DNA of 41,186 nt, taken from contig UCJA01000019.1 of the NCBI GenBank assembly GCA_900472675.1, positions 1-41,186 of the forward strand, read 5' to 3'. Below the pieces are notes generated by a model. That model saw only the letters and a list, made by a program, of their open reading frames with translations. It did not search any database and was not told where the DNA came from. This stretch comes from Hyphomicrobiales bacterium (GTDB taxonomy: Bacteria; Pseudomonadota; Alphaproteobacteria; Rhizobiales; Rhizobiaceae). The stretch's first letter is position 1; every line of letters starts with the position of its first letter. The translations under genes and the position numbers were made by a program. This document shows, in pieces, positions 6,973 through 14,833 of the stretch.

Positions 6973-7326
6973 ATGAAGAGACTGAGCCTTGCCATTGCCG
7001 GATTTACCGCGTTCGGAGCCCTGCTCGGGGCCTGGGCTGCCGGGGCGGCCGAACCGATCGAAGGCAACTGGAAGACGGCGAGCGGCGAGACGGCCCAGAT
7101 CGCCAAATGCGGCGGCGCCTTTTGCGTTACGCTGAAGACGGGCAAGCATTCCGGCAGGCAAATCGGTTCGATGTCCGGAACCGGCGGCGAGTACTCGGGG
7201 GAGATTACCGACCCGGCCAACGACAAGACCTATGCAGGGTCGGCTTCGGTATCCGGAAACGCACTGAAGATGAAGGGCTGCGTCATGAAGATCCTGTGCA
7301 AGTCGCAGACCTGGTCGAGACTCTAA
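6973..7326 (+). CDS. Exported DUF2147 protein
   Basis: A 117-residue secreted protein. Residues 1-25 are a signal peptide (Lys-Arg, a hydrophobic core, Ala-Gly-Ala-Ala cleavage). The mature part has the DUF2147 pattern: GNWKTASGETAQIAKCGGAFCVTL near 30-54 and a closing CVMKILCKSQTWSRL, with four cysteines (two in CGGAFC, two in CVMKILC) that could form disulphides in the periplasm. DUF2147 proteins have a small lipocalin-like beta-barrel; their ligand is unknown, and some are induced by stress. It has a strong ribosome-binding site (AGGAGGAGAG) and its own promoter at 6870-6898. Confidence 0.87.
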   Translation: MKRLSLAIAGFTAFGALLGAWAAGAAEPIEGNWKTASGETAQIAKCGGAFCVTLKTGKHSGRQIGSMSGTGGEYSGEITDPANDKTYAGSASVSGNALKMKGCVMKILCKSQTWSRL

Positions 7327-7416
7327 GCAATCACTGACGTCGAAGAGCGGGACCTCCGGGGGCAAGACTTCCGGACGGTCACCGGTCTCGAATGGCCTGC
7401 CTGCCTCTCACGTCGT

Positions 7417-7444
7417 TTGATTGTCAAAAAGTTCCCGCTATAAT
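7417..7444 (+). promoter_or_regulatory. Promoter of AMP nucleosidase, very close to the start codon
   Basis: TTGATT (7417-7422), 16 bases, then a perfect TATAAT (7439-7444). The ATG used for the gene is at 7450, only five bases past the -10 box, so transcription would begin at or next to the start codon. No Shine-Dalgarno is visible there, which suggests a leaderless message. Confidence 0.6.
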
Positions 7445-7449
7445 GGATC

Positions 7450-8952
7450 ATGAACACGCGAATCTTTTCCCTGTCTCCGCTTTCCTTCATCAGCCCAAGC
7501 GTTGCACCCTTGCAGGTGTGCCATGATGCCGTGGAGGCCGTCGATGCACTGACAGCGCTTTACGAGCGCAACACGCAGTTCCTGATCGATGCCTTCGACG
7601 CACTGGCCAAGGGCGCTGCCGTGACCGGCCGCTACCGCGCCTGCTATCCGCAGGTCAGCATCGAGACGACGTCGTTCGGCCATGCCGACTCCCGTCTATC
7701 CTATGGGCATGTGGCGGCTCCGGGCATCTACACCACGACAATCACCCGGCCGGTGCTGTTTCGCGACTATCTGATCGAGCAGCTCGATCTCCTGATGCGC
7801 AACCACAGCGTCCCGATCACCGTGTCGGAATCGACGACGCCGATCCCGCTGCATTTCGCCTTTGGGGAAGGCGCCAATGTGGAGGCCTATGGCAGCAGCG
7901 CGCTCGCCGATATCCCGATGCGCGACCTGTTTGATACGCCGGACCTCAACAACACGGACGACCTGATCGCCAACGGCGAATACGAGGCACAGCCCGGGCA
8001 GCCGGCGCCGCTCGCGCCGTTTACTGCGCAGCGGATCGACTACTCGCTCGCCCGGCTCAGCCACTACACGGCCACCGAGGCGAAGCACTTCCAGAATTTC
8101 GTGCTGTTTACCAACTACCAGTTCTATATCGATGAGTTCGCCGCCTGGGCGCGCAAGCTGATGGCCGATGGCGGCGAAGGCTATAGCGCCTTCGTGGAGC
8201 CGGGCAATATCGAGACGCTGGCGGGCAAGGACCGGCCGGAGACCATTGGCGCGATGCGCATGCCGCAGATGCCGGCCTACCACCTCAAGAAGGACGACCA
8301 CTGCGGGATCACCCTGGTCAACATCGGCGTCGGCCCCTCGAACGCCAAGACGATCACAGACCATATCGCCGTGCTGCGCCCGCATGCCTGGCTGATGGTT
8401 GGCCATTGCGCGGGCCTGCGCAACAGCCAGCGGCTCGGCGACTACGTGCTGGCGCATGCCTATGTGCGCGAAGACCACGTGCTCGACGACGACCTGCCGG
8501 TGTGGATCCCCATTCCTGCGCTTGCCGAAGTGCAGCAGGCGCTGGAAAGTGCCGTGGAGGAAGTCACCGGCTATGAAGGCTTCGAGCTGAAGCGGATCAT
8601 GCGCACCGGCACCGTCGCCACGATCGACAACCGCAACTGGGAACTGCGCGACCAGCGCGGACCGGTGAAGCGGCTGTCGCAATCGCGCGCCATCGCGCTC
8701 GACATGGAATCGGCGACGATCGCCGCCAACGGCTTCCGCTTCCGCGTACCCTATGGCACGCTGCTTTGTGTTTCCGACCGGCCGCTACATGGCGAGCTGA
8801 AGCTCCCGGGCATGGCCACCGCCTTCTACCGCACGCAGGTCTCCCAGCATCTGCAGATCGGCATTCGCGCAGTGCAGAAGCTTGCCGCCATGCCGGTGGA
8901 AACACTGCATTCGCGCAAGCTCAGAAGCTTCTACGAGACGGCGTTCCAGTGA
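7450..8952 (+). CDS. amn: AMP nucleosidase
   Basis: A 500-residue cytosolic enzyme that hydrolyses AMP to adenine and ribose 5-phosphate, adjusting the adenylate pool. The N-terminal AMP-nucleosidase-specific domain covers about residues 15-180. The C-terminal purine-phosphorylase-like domain runs from about 260 to 480, including GITLVNIGVGPSNAKTITDHIAVLRPHAWLMVGHCAGLRNSQRLGDYVLAHAYVRED in its nucleoside-phosphorylase core and ALDMESATIAANGFRFRVPYGTLLCVSD with the Met-Glu-Ser ribose-binding motif. Length matches the long bacterial form. The start is uncertain: the perfect -10 box ends five bases upstream and no ribosome-binding site is seen, so translation may be leaderless. The region before residue 25 is poorly conserved in the family. 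Confidence 0.93.
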   Translation: MNTRIFSLSPLSFISPSVAPLQVCHDAVEAVDALTALYERNTQFLIDAFDALAKGAAVTGRYRACYPQVSIETTSFGHADSRLSYGHVAAPGIYTTTITRPVLFRDYLIEQLDLLMRNHSVPITVSESTTPIPLHFAFGEGANVEAYGSSALADIPMRDLFDTPDLNNTDDLIANGEYEAQPGQPAPLAPFTAQRIDYSLARLSHYTATEAKHFQNFVLFTNYQFYIDEFAAWARKLMADGGEGYSAFVEPGNIETLAGKDRPETIGAMRMPQMPAYHLKKDDHCGITLVNIGVGPSNAKTITDHIAVLRPHAWLMVGHCAGLRNSQRLGDYVLAHAYVREDHVLDDDLPVWIPIPALAEVQQALESAVEEVTGYEGFELKRIMRTGTVATIDNRNWELRDQRGPVKRLSQSRAIALDMESATIAANGFRFRVPYGTLLCVSDRPLHGELKLPGMATAFYRTQVSQHLQIGIRAVQKLAAMPVETLHSRKLRSFYETAFQ

Positions 8953-8996
8953 CAATCTGATCGGTTTGGACTAGGGTTGCGCAAGTGGAGGATCCC

Positions 8997-9275
8997 ATGC
9001 GCGCATCCCTGACCATCGACGACAGTCTGCTGCACGAGGCCCGCGAAATCACCGGTCTGCCGGAGGATGCGACGGCCGACGACATCCTGCGCCGCCTTGT
9101 GACCAACGAGCGTCAGCGCCGGGCCCTGGACGAGCTTCAGGGGCTTGGCTGGGACGGTCCGCACCACAGCCGCCCGACCTTCGAAACCCTCGCCGCAGAC
9201 TTCCGGGCCTTGATTGCCGACCGTACCCACACACCCTCCGAGGTGCTGATGCGTGAGGGACGCTCCGAGCGATGA
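8997..9275 (+). CDS. vapB: VapB-type antitoxin
   Basis: A 92-residue protein that would neutralise the PIN-domain toxin encoded next. It opens with MRASLTIDDSLLHEAREITGL, the beta-strand and helix pattern of the VapB_antitoxin family that binds DNA as a dimer, followed by an acidic and proline-containing C terminus (about 50-90) suited to wrap the toxin. The ATG at 8997 is preferred over the GTG at 8985 because GGAGG (8987-8991) sits five bases before it. Its stop overlaps the vapC start by four bases (ATGA), giving translational coupling. Such pairs usually repress their own promoter. Confidence 0.85.
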   Translation: MRASLTIDDSLLHEAREITGLPEDATADDILRRLVTNERQRRALDELQGLGWDGPHHSRPTFETLAADFRALIADRTHTPSEVLMREGRSER

Positions 9276-9700
9276 CCCTCTACGTCGTTGACGCCAGCGT
9301 CGCGATCAAATGGGTTGTCCCCGAAGCAGGGACACCGCAGGCTTTAGCCCTCATTGCGAACAACGATGTCGCTGCGCCCGACCTCATCATCGCCGAATGC
9401 GCCAACATTCTTTGGAAGAAGGCGCGAAGGGCCGAGCTGACGCTGCCCGAGGCGCGTTTCGCGGCGCGACTGATCGAAGGCTCTGACCTGCAGTTGCGGG
9501 AGATGCTGCCCCTGTTCGAGCAGAGCATAGAGCTTTCGGTCGCGCTGGATCACCCCGCATACGACTGCATCTATTTGGCGCTGGCGCTTCGGGAGGACAT
9601 CCAGTTCGTCACCGCCGATGAGAGCCTTGTTCGCAAGCTCAGGCAGAATCGTAACCCAACCCTCGGCAAGCTGGCTCTTCTTTTGAGCGAATTCGCCTGA
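9272..9700 (+). CDS. vapC: VapC-type PIN-domain ribonuclease toxin
   Basis: A 142-residue PIN-domain protein. The four acidic residues of the active site are present: Asp7 (VVDASV), Glu42 (IIAECAN), Asp98 (HPAYDCIYLALA) and Asp116 (FVTADE). VapC toxins are Mg2+-dependent RNases, often cutting tRNA or rRNA. It has the four-base ATGA overlap with vapB. The stop lies immediately beside the end of the convergent flippase-like gene, so there is no room for a terminator. It appears intact and presumably active. Confidence 0.9.
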   Translation: MTLYVVDASVAIKWVVPEAGTPQALALIANNDVAAPDLIIAECANILWKKARRAELTLPEARFAARLIEGSDLQLREMLPLFEQSIELSVALDHPAYDCIYLALALREDIQFVTADESLVRKLRQNRNPTLGKLALLLSEFA

Positions 9701-10663
9701 TCAGGCGCGTGTCTTTCCGCGTGCGGCAAACAGCGACAGCGCGGTTCCGACCAGCGAAGAAACGATCACCAGGAGGTGGGTGTTGACGGCGGCCCGACCG
9801 AGTTCCTCCAGCATGGGCTTGGTGACATCGGCGCCGAAGGCGAGCGCTCCCGCCGTGATGCCGGCCGGATAGGTGCCGACGCCGGCCGGCGCGTGGACCG
9901 GCAGCACGGACGACAGTTCGCCGCCGAGAGCGCCGCCGAAGCTCGGTGCGACAGGAAGGTCGCCGAGCAGGCCGAGCACCCAGGCGAGCACCGCGATCTT
10001 GGTGAACCAGTTGATCAGCGTGGCGCCCCAGGCGCGCAGGAAGGCAAAGCTGTCGGCCGGCAGGCCCCTCTCCACCTCGTGCAGAAGTTTCTGCATCTTG
10101 CCCGGCAGCAGCCGGGTCATCACTGCCAGCGCATGGCGGCGCACCGCAAAGGCTGCGGCGGGCAGGAGAAGGAAGACGACCCACAAGCCCCAGGCCCAGG
10201 CACGTCCGTCTTGCAGCGCCAGGCCGGTACCGGCGGCCGCAAGCAGCGCATGCAGGTCGAACAAGCGCATGACGAAGAGAGCCGCCGTGCCGCGGGCGAG
10301 TGGCAGGTCGAACTCGCGCTTCATCAGCAGCGGAAAGCTTGCCTCGCCGGTGCGGAAGGGCAGCATGATGTTGAGCAGGTTGTGCACCTGCACGAGCCGC
10401 AGGAGGGTGCCGAAATGGCCGCCGGTCTCGCGCGGGAAGTAATCATAGATGCGCCAGGTGCGCAGCACGTAGGTCGCCAGCAGCAGCAGCATGGCCAGCG
10501 CCGCCGATCCCCAGCCGGCCGCATCCCACAGCGAGATGACGTTTTCCCAGCCCCAGACCCACTGAATGAAGAGGGCGTAGAGCAGGACGATCGCCACGGT
10601 CGCCAGCGTCATGGCGTTGCGAATTATCCATGCGGGGCGGCTGGCAACCGGGGAATTCTTCAT
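9701..10663 (-). CDS. Membrane protein of the lysylphosphatidylglycerol synthetase TM/UPF0104 family (flippase-like)
   Basis: A 320-residue polytopic inner-membrane protein with about seven or eight hydrophobic segments (for example near residues 15-35, 50-65, 120-145, 155-175, 225-240, 290-315). It shows the family motifs LLNIMLPFRTGEASFPLLM and LPVHAPAGVGTYPAGITAGAL. The family includes the transmembrane part of MprF, which flips modified lipids, and many proteins next to glycosyltransferases. It is divergent from the GT2/GT39 operon, 83 bases away. A role in moving a polyprenyl-phosphate-linked sugar or modified lipid across the membrane is inferred from context only. An RgtF-like role, as in rhizobial galacturonate decoration, is an idea to test. 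Confidence 0.8.
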   Translation of the reverse strand: MKNSPVASRPAWIIRNAMTLATVAIVLLYALFIQWVWGWENVISLWDAAGWGSAALAMLLLLATYVLRTWRIYDYFPRETGGHFGTLLRLVQVHNLLNIMLPFRTGEASFPLLMKREFDLPLARGTAALFVMRLFDLHALLAAAGTGLALQDGRAWAWGLWVVFLLLPAAAFAVRRHALAVMTRLLPGKMQKLLHEVERGLPADSFAFLRAWGATLINWFTKIAVLAWVLGLLGDLPVAPSFGGALGGELSSVLPVHAPAGVGTYPAGITAGALAFGADVTKPMLEELGRAAVNTHLLVIVSSLVGTALSLFAARGKTRA

Positions 10664-10746
10664 ATAGTAGGTGCCCCATGAACAATATCGGGTTCCGCAG
10701 CCGAAACGGCCGCCAGTTCAAGCCCGTGGTTTAGGAGAAACGCCAG

Positions 10747-11766
10747 GTGCGTACAACAGCTGAGTCTGTCGGCAGCAGCATCGAGACGGCTGAGCCGATC
10801 GAGCTGTCTCTGGTGGTGCCGCTCTTCAACGAGGAAGAAAGCGTCACGCCGCTGATCGACCGGATTGCCGCGGCCATGGTCGGTTACTCCGCGAGCTGGG
10901 AGCTGATCCTGGTCGACGACGGCAGCACCGATGCGACCATCGCCAACGCCCGCAGCGCGCTCGGCCGCGTGGGCCTCGACCTCAAGATCGTGGCGCTGCA
11001 GCGCAATTTCGGCCAGACGGCAGCCATGCAGGCCGGCATCACCCAGGCGCAGGGGCGGTTGATCGCGACGCTCGACGGCGACCTGCAGAACGACCCCAAG
11101 GATATTCCCGGCATGGTCGCGGAGCTTGAGCGCCGCGAACTCGACCTGCTCGTCGGCTGGCGCAAGAACCGCAAGGACGGGCTTGTGCTGCGCAAGATCC
11201 CTTCCTTCATTGCCAACCGGCTGATCGGCCGGATCACCGGCGTGCGTCTGCATGACTACGGCTGCTCGCTGAAGATCTACCGCAGCTCGATCATCAAGCA
11301 GGTCAAGCTGATGGGCGAGATGCACCGCTTTATTCCGGCCTGGGTGGCCGGCGTGGTGCCAAGCTCGCGGATCGGTGAAATGCCGGTAACCCACCACGCC
11401 CGCGAGCATGGCGTTTCCAAATACGGGATTTCGCGCACCTTCCGGGTCATTCTTGACTTGCTGTCGGTGATGTTCTTCATGCGCTTCAAGGCGCGGCCGG
11501 GACATTTCTTCGGGTCGCTGGGGCTCGGGCTTGGTGCCCTTTCCGCGCTGATCCTTGCCTATCTGTTCGTCGACAAGTTCATCATGGGTAACGACATCGG
11601 CACACGCCCGCTGTTCCTGATCGGCGTCATGCTGTTCCTGTCGGCCGTGCAGATGATCACCACCGGCATCATCGCCGAGATGATCGCCCGGACCTATTAC
11701 CGGGACGATTCGGAACTCAGCTATATCGTCAGAGAAGTGTACGAGGGCGATGCGGCGCATCCATGA
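10747..11766 (+). CDS. Family 2 glycosyltransferase, polyprenyl-phosphate sugar synthase type
   Basis: A 339-residue GT-A enzyme. LSVVPLFNEEES-like start (residues 19-30, LSLVVPLFNEEES), LILVDDGSTDAT near 52-63 and TLDGDLQNDPKDI near 104-116 give the nucleotide-sugar and metal sites. Two C-terminal membrane helices lie at about 256-280 and 290-318. This layout belongs to DPM1/GtrB/ArnC enzymes, which move a sugar from a nucleotide donor to a polyprenyl phosphate on the cytosolic face. In rhizobia the analogous enzyme RgtE makes dodecaprenyl-phosphate-galacturonate; identity with RgtE is plausible but unproven. The start is GTG, nine bases after AGGAG. Its last 17 bases overlap the following GT39 gene. 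Confidence 0.88.
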   Translation: MRTTAESVGSSIETAEPIELSLVVPLFNEEESVTPLIDRIAAAMVGYSASWELILVDDGSTDATIANARSALGRVGLDLKIVALQRNFGQTAAMQAGITQAQGRLIATLDGDLQNDPKDIPGMVAELERRELDLLVGWRKNRKDGLVLRKIPSFIANRLIGRITGVRLHDYGCSLKIYRSSIIKQVKLMGEMHRFIPAWVAGVVPSSRIGEMPVTHHAREHGVSKYGISRTFRVILDLLSVMFFMRFKARPGHFFGSLGLGLGALSALILAYLFVDKFIMGNDIGTRPLFLIGVMLFLSAVQMITTGIIAEMIARTYYRDDSELSYIVREVYEGDAAHP

Positions 11767-13255
11767 GGCGCTCATCCGCCGGCCGGAGCTGCTGCTCTGG
11801 CTGATCGCGGCCTATTATGCGGTGGCCGTCGCGGTTCGCATCCTGCGGTCGGACGGCGTGCAGACGGACGAATCCGAACAGCTTTTCCTGTCGCAGTTCC
11901 TGCTGCTCGGCTACGGGGCCCAGCCGCCCTTCTACAACTGGCTGCAATACGGTCTGGTGCATCTCATCGGGCCGTCGATCGCGGCGCTCTCGATCCTCAA
12001 GAACGGGATGCTGTTCCTCTGCTGCCTGTTCTACGGCATGGCGGCGCGGCTGATCCTCAAAGACCGCGCCCTGCCCTATGCGGCGATGCTCGGCCTGCTC
12101 GCGCTTCCGTCGATCTCGGTGCTGGCGCAGCGCGACCTTACCCATGCGGTCGCGACGCTTTGGGCCGTCTCCTTCTTTCTCTATGCCTTCCTGCTGGCGC
12201 TGACGCGGCCAAGCCTGTTTGCCTATCTGCTGACCGGCGTTGCGGTCGGGCTCGGCGCCATCTCCAAGTATAACTTCGTGGTGGTTCCGTTCGCCGCCGT
12301 TCTTGCCATCCTGCCCGAGGCCGAGCTGCGTCGCCGGCTCTTCGACCGGCGGATCCTGGCCACCATCGCTGTCGCCGCCGTGATCTGCCTGCCGCACGCG
12401 CTGTGGGTGCTGCAGAACCTGCAGGCGGCCACCGTCGGCACGATCAGGTCCATGCGCGACGACGCGACCGGCAACTTCGTCCTCGACCGGCTGAGCGGCC
12501 TGTTCATGCTGGTCACCTCGACGCTCGACAGCGTGCTGCCGATCGCCGCCTTCTGCGTGATCGCCTTCCGGCGCGACCTGCTGACATCCTGGCGGGCGCA
12601 GAGCCTGTGGACGCGGGTGATCGGCCGGGCGCTGCTGCTCTGCCTGATTCTGGTCGGACTGATCGGCATCGGGCTTGGAGCAACAACGATCAGCCAGAAG
12701 TGGCTGTCGCCCTTTGTGATGCTGCTGCCGCTCTATCTCTGCCTCAAGCTCGACGTGGCAGGCGGCGACCTGCGTGGCGGAACGGCGCGGCTGGCCTGGC
12801 CTGTCTCCATCCTCACCTTCGGCTTCATTGCCTATCTGGTGATCGGCAACATGGTTTCGCCCTTGCTGGGACGCACGGCCAAGGAGAACCTGCCGACGGC
12901 TGCAGCCGTGCGCGCGGCGCTCTCGGAACCGGGGCACCCGGCGCCTGCATTCGTGATTGCCGGCGATTCGGCGATGGCGGCAGGTGCGCGGCTTTCGGCG
13001 CCCAGGGCGCGGGTCATCCTCACGTCCTTCAACGAGGGTCCGGCGCCCGATCCTGCTCTGTGGGAAAAGCCGGGCCTGGTGATCTGGAAGTCCGGTCCGG
13101 GAGATTTTGCCATGCCCGAAAGCCTGAAGACCTATGTGGACGCGCAGGCGCTGCCGGGCATTCCCCTCGACATCCGGCAGGTCACCGTGCCCTATCCCTA
13201 TTCCGGCGGAGAGTTGAGTGCGACCTTCGGTTACGCCTGGCTCAACCGACACTGA
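11750..13255 (+). CDS. GT39-family (ArnT-like) membrane glycosyltransferase, copy 1
   Basis: A 501-residue integral membrane GT-C enzyme with about ten to twelve hydrophobic segments. After the first helix comes the catalytic acidic pair Asp40-Glu41 in QTDESEQ, followed by FLLLGYGAQPPFYNWLQYG, the periplasmic loop conserved in ArnT and Rgt proteins. The C-terminal 110 residues form a small periplasmic domain. These enzymes transfer a sugar from a polyprenyl-phosphate donor to lipid A or LPS core outside the inner membrane, which fits the upstream GT2 donor synthase. It overlaps that gene by 17 bases. A galacturonosyl, aminoarabinose or other sugar specificity cannot be told from sequence. Confidence 0.88.
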   Translation: MRRIHEALIRRPELLLWLIAAYYAVAVAVRILRSDGVQTDESEQLFLSQFLLLGYGAQPPFYNWLQYGLVHLIGPSIAALSILKNGMLFLCCLFYGMAARLILKDRALPYAAMLGLLALPSISVLAQRDLTHAVATLWAVSFFLYAFLLALTRPSLFAYLLTGVAVGLGAISKYNFVVVPFAAVLAILPEAELRRRLFDRRILATIAVAAVICLPHALWVLQNLQAATVGTIRSMRDDATGNFVLDRLSGLFMLVTSTLDSVLPIAAFCVIAFRRDLLTSWRAQSLWTRVIGRALLLCLILVGLIGIGLGATTISQKWLSPFVMLLPLYLCLKLDVAGGDLRGGTARLAWPVSILTFGFIAYLVIGNMVSPLLGRTAKENLPTAAAVRAALSEPGHPAPAFVIAGDSAMAAGARLSAPRARVILTSFNEGPAPDPALWEKPGLVIWKSGPGDFAMPESLKTYVDAQALPGIPLDIRQVTVPYPYSGGELSATFGYAWLNRH

Positions 13256-13288
13256 CGACCCCGATGCCACCTATTCCAGGAGTGCGCC

Positions 13289-14833
13289 TTGCAGCCGGCT
13301 GAGAGATCCCTTGACGACGACCGCAGCTCGCTCACGCGAGGCAGAACACTGCTTCTGGTGCTCGGCGGCTATTTCCTGATCAACCTTCTGGTCCGGCTGG
13401 TGCTGCCGCACGGGCTGGAGCTGGATGAAGCGGAACAGACCTATTTCTCGCAGTGGCTGCTGGCGGGCTACAGCTCGCAGCCGCCGTTCTACAACTGGCT
13501 GGAATATGCGGCCGTGCACGGGCTCGGCATGTCGCTGGCGACGCTGTCGCTGCTGAAAAACGTGCTGCTGTTTGCCACCTATCTGTTCTACTGGCTGGCG
13601 GCGCGCCAGGTGCTGACCGACAAGCGGCTCGCCATCGTCGCAGCACTCGGGCTGCTCACCATCCCGCAGGTGGCCTTCGAGGCACAGCGCGACCTCAGCC
13701 ATACGGTGGCGGCCATGTTTGGCGCCGCCTTCTTCCTCTTCGCGTTCCTGCGCGTGCTCTCAAAACCGTCGCTTGCCACCTTCCTGCTGTTTGGGCTGGC
13801 GACCGGGATTGGCGGAATCACGAAGTACAACTTTGCCATCGTGCCGATTGCGGCCGGACTGGCGGCGCTGATGGATCGGGACATGCGAGCGACACTGCTC
13901 GACTGGCGGATCCTGCGGGCCGGGCTGGTCGCGCTTGTGATCGTTTCCCCGCACGCCTTCTGGCTGATCAACAACTTCGAGGCCGCCGGCGGCCACACCA
14001 TGAAGAAGCTGGTGGACGACAAGACCGGCTTTCTCGTCAGCCTGATGGACGGGTTCGGATCGCTGGCGCTCTCGACGCTCGGCTTCATCGCATTGACCCT
14101 GGTGATCTTCGCGGTGGTGTTCCGGGAGCATCTCCGAAGCATTCTGCGGGCCAGCAATCGCTGGACGCGGCTCGTCGGCCGCACGCTTGCGATCTGCCTC
14201 GGTCTGATCGCGCTGATGATCGTGTTTGCAGGGCTGGAAAACATCCGCGACCGCTGGCTGGCGCCGATCCTTCTCGCCGCACCGCTCTATCTCGCACTGA
14301 AGGTGGATGCCGCGAATATTCCCTTGCTTGCCGGGATGCGTCGGCTCTGGGCCGTCGCCGCCGTGGTGATGGTGTTGATCCCGACCATATTGTTCGGGCG
14401 CGTGGCGCTGTCGCACTTCACCGGCAAATACGGTTACGTGAACATCCCGTTTGCAGCGCTGGCGGAGCTGGTGGCGCAGAAGGCAGCGGGCGCGAACACC
14501 GTGGTGGTGGCCTCCGACGGCCAGCTGGGCGGCAACATGCACTTCAACCTGCCGGAGCTGCCGGTGGTGACGCCGCGGCCACCGCTTGGCCTGCCGCCGC
14601 AGCCGCTCTTGGAATTCGAGCGGATCGTGCTCGTCTGGCGAAAGTCGGAAGGCACGACGCCGCCCTCGCTGGAAGAGACATTCGGGCGATATCTGGCCGA
14701 CGAAGACGCGACGGTCGTGCCGCGCGAAAACGGCGCGGTGGCCTTCCCCTATGCCTGGGGCCGCATCGGCGACGACTACCGGTTCGGCTATGCGGTGATC
14801 GACCTGCCCAAGGCGGCCGCCCCTACTCCCTGA
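13289..14833 (+). CDS. GT39-family (ArnT-like) membrane glycosyltransferase, copy 2
   Basis: A 514-residue paralogue of the preceding gene, colinear over its whole length, with the pair Asp46-Glu47 in ELDEAEQ, then the loop LLAGYSSQPPFYNWLEYA, the AQRDLSHTVA segment and a C-terminal soluble domain. It arose by tandem duplication and has diverged strongly, which suggests a different acceptor position or sugar rather than redundancy, as with rhizobial RgtA and RgtB. The start is TTG at 13289, six bases after AGGAG (13278-13282); 33 bases separate it from copy 1, so it is in the same operon. Its 3' end overlaps the convergent aminotransferase gene by 11 bases. Confidence 0.87.
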   Translation: MQPAERSLDDDRSSLTRGRTLLLVLGGYFLINLLVRLVLPHGLELDEAEQTYFSQWLLAGYSSQPPFYNWLEYAAVHGLGMSLATLSLLKNVLLFATYLFYWLAARQVLTDKRLAIVAALGLLTIPQVAFEAQRDLSHTVAAMFGAAFFLFAFLRVLSKPSLATFLLFGLATGIGGITKYNFAIVPIAAGLAALMDRDMRATLLDWRILRAGLVALVIVSPHAFWLINNFEAAGGHTMKKLVDDKTGFLVSLMDGFGSLALSTLGFIALTLVIFAVVFREHLRSILRASNRWTRLVGRTLAICLGLIALMIVFAGLENIRDRWLAPILLAAPLYLALKVDAANIPLLAGMRRLWAVAAVVMVLIPTILFGRVALSHFTGKYGYVNIPFAALAELVAQKAAGANTVVVASDGQLGGNMHFNLPELPVVTPRPPLGLPPQPLLEFERIVLVWRKSEGTTPPSLEETFGRYLADEDATVVPRENGAVAFPYAWGRIGDDYRFGYAVIDLPKAAAPTP

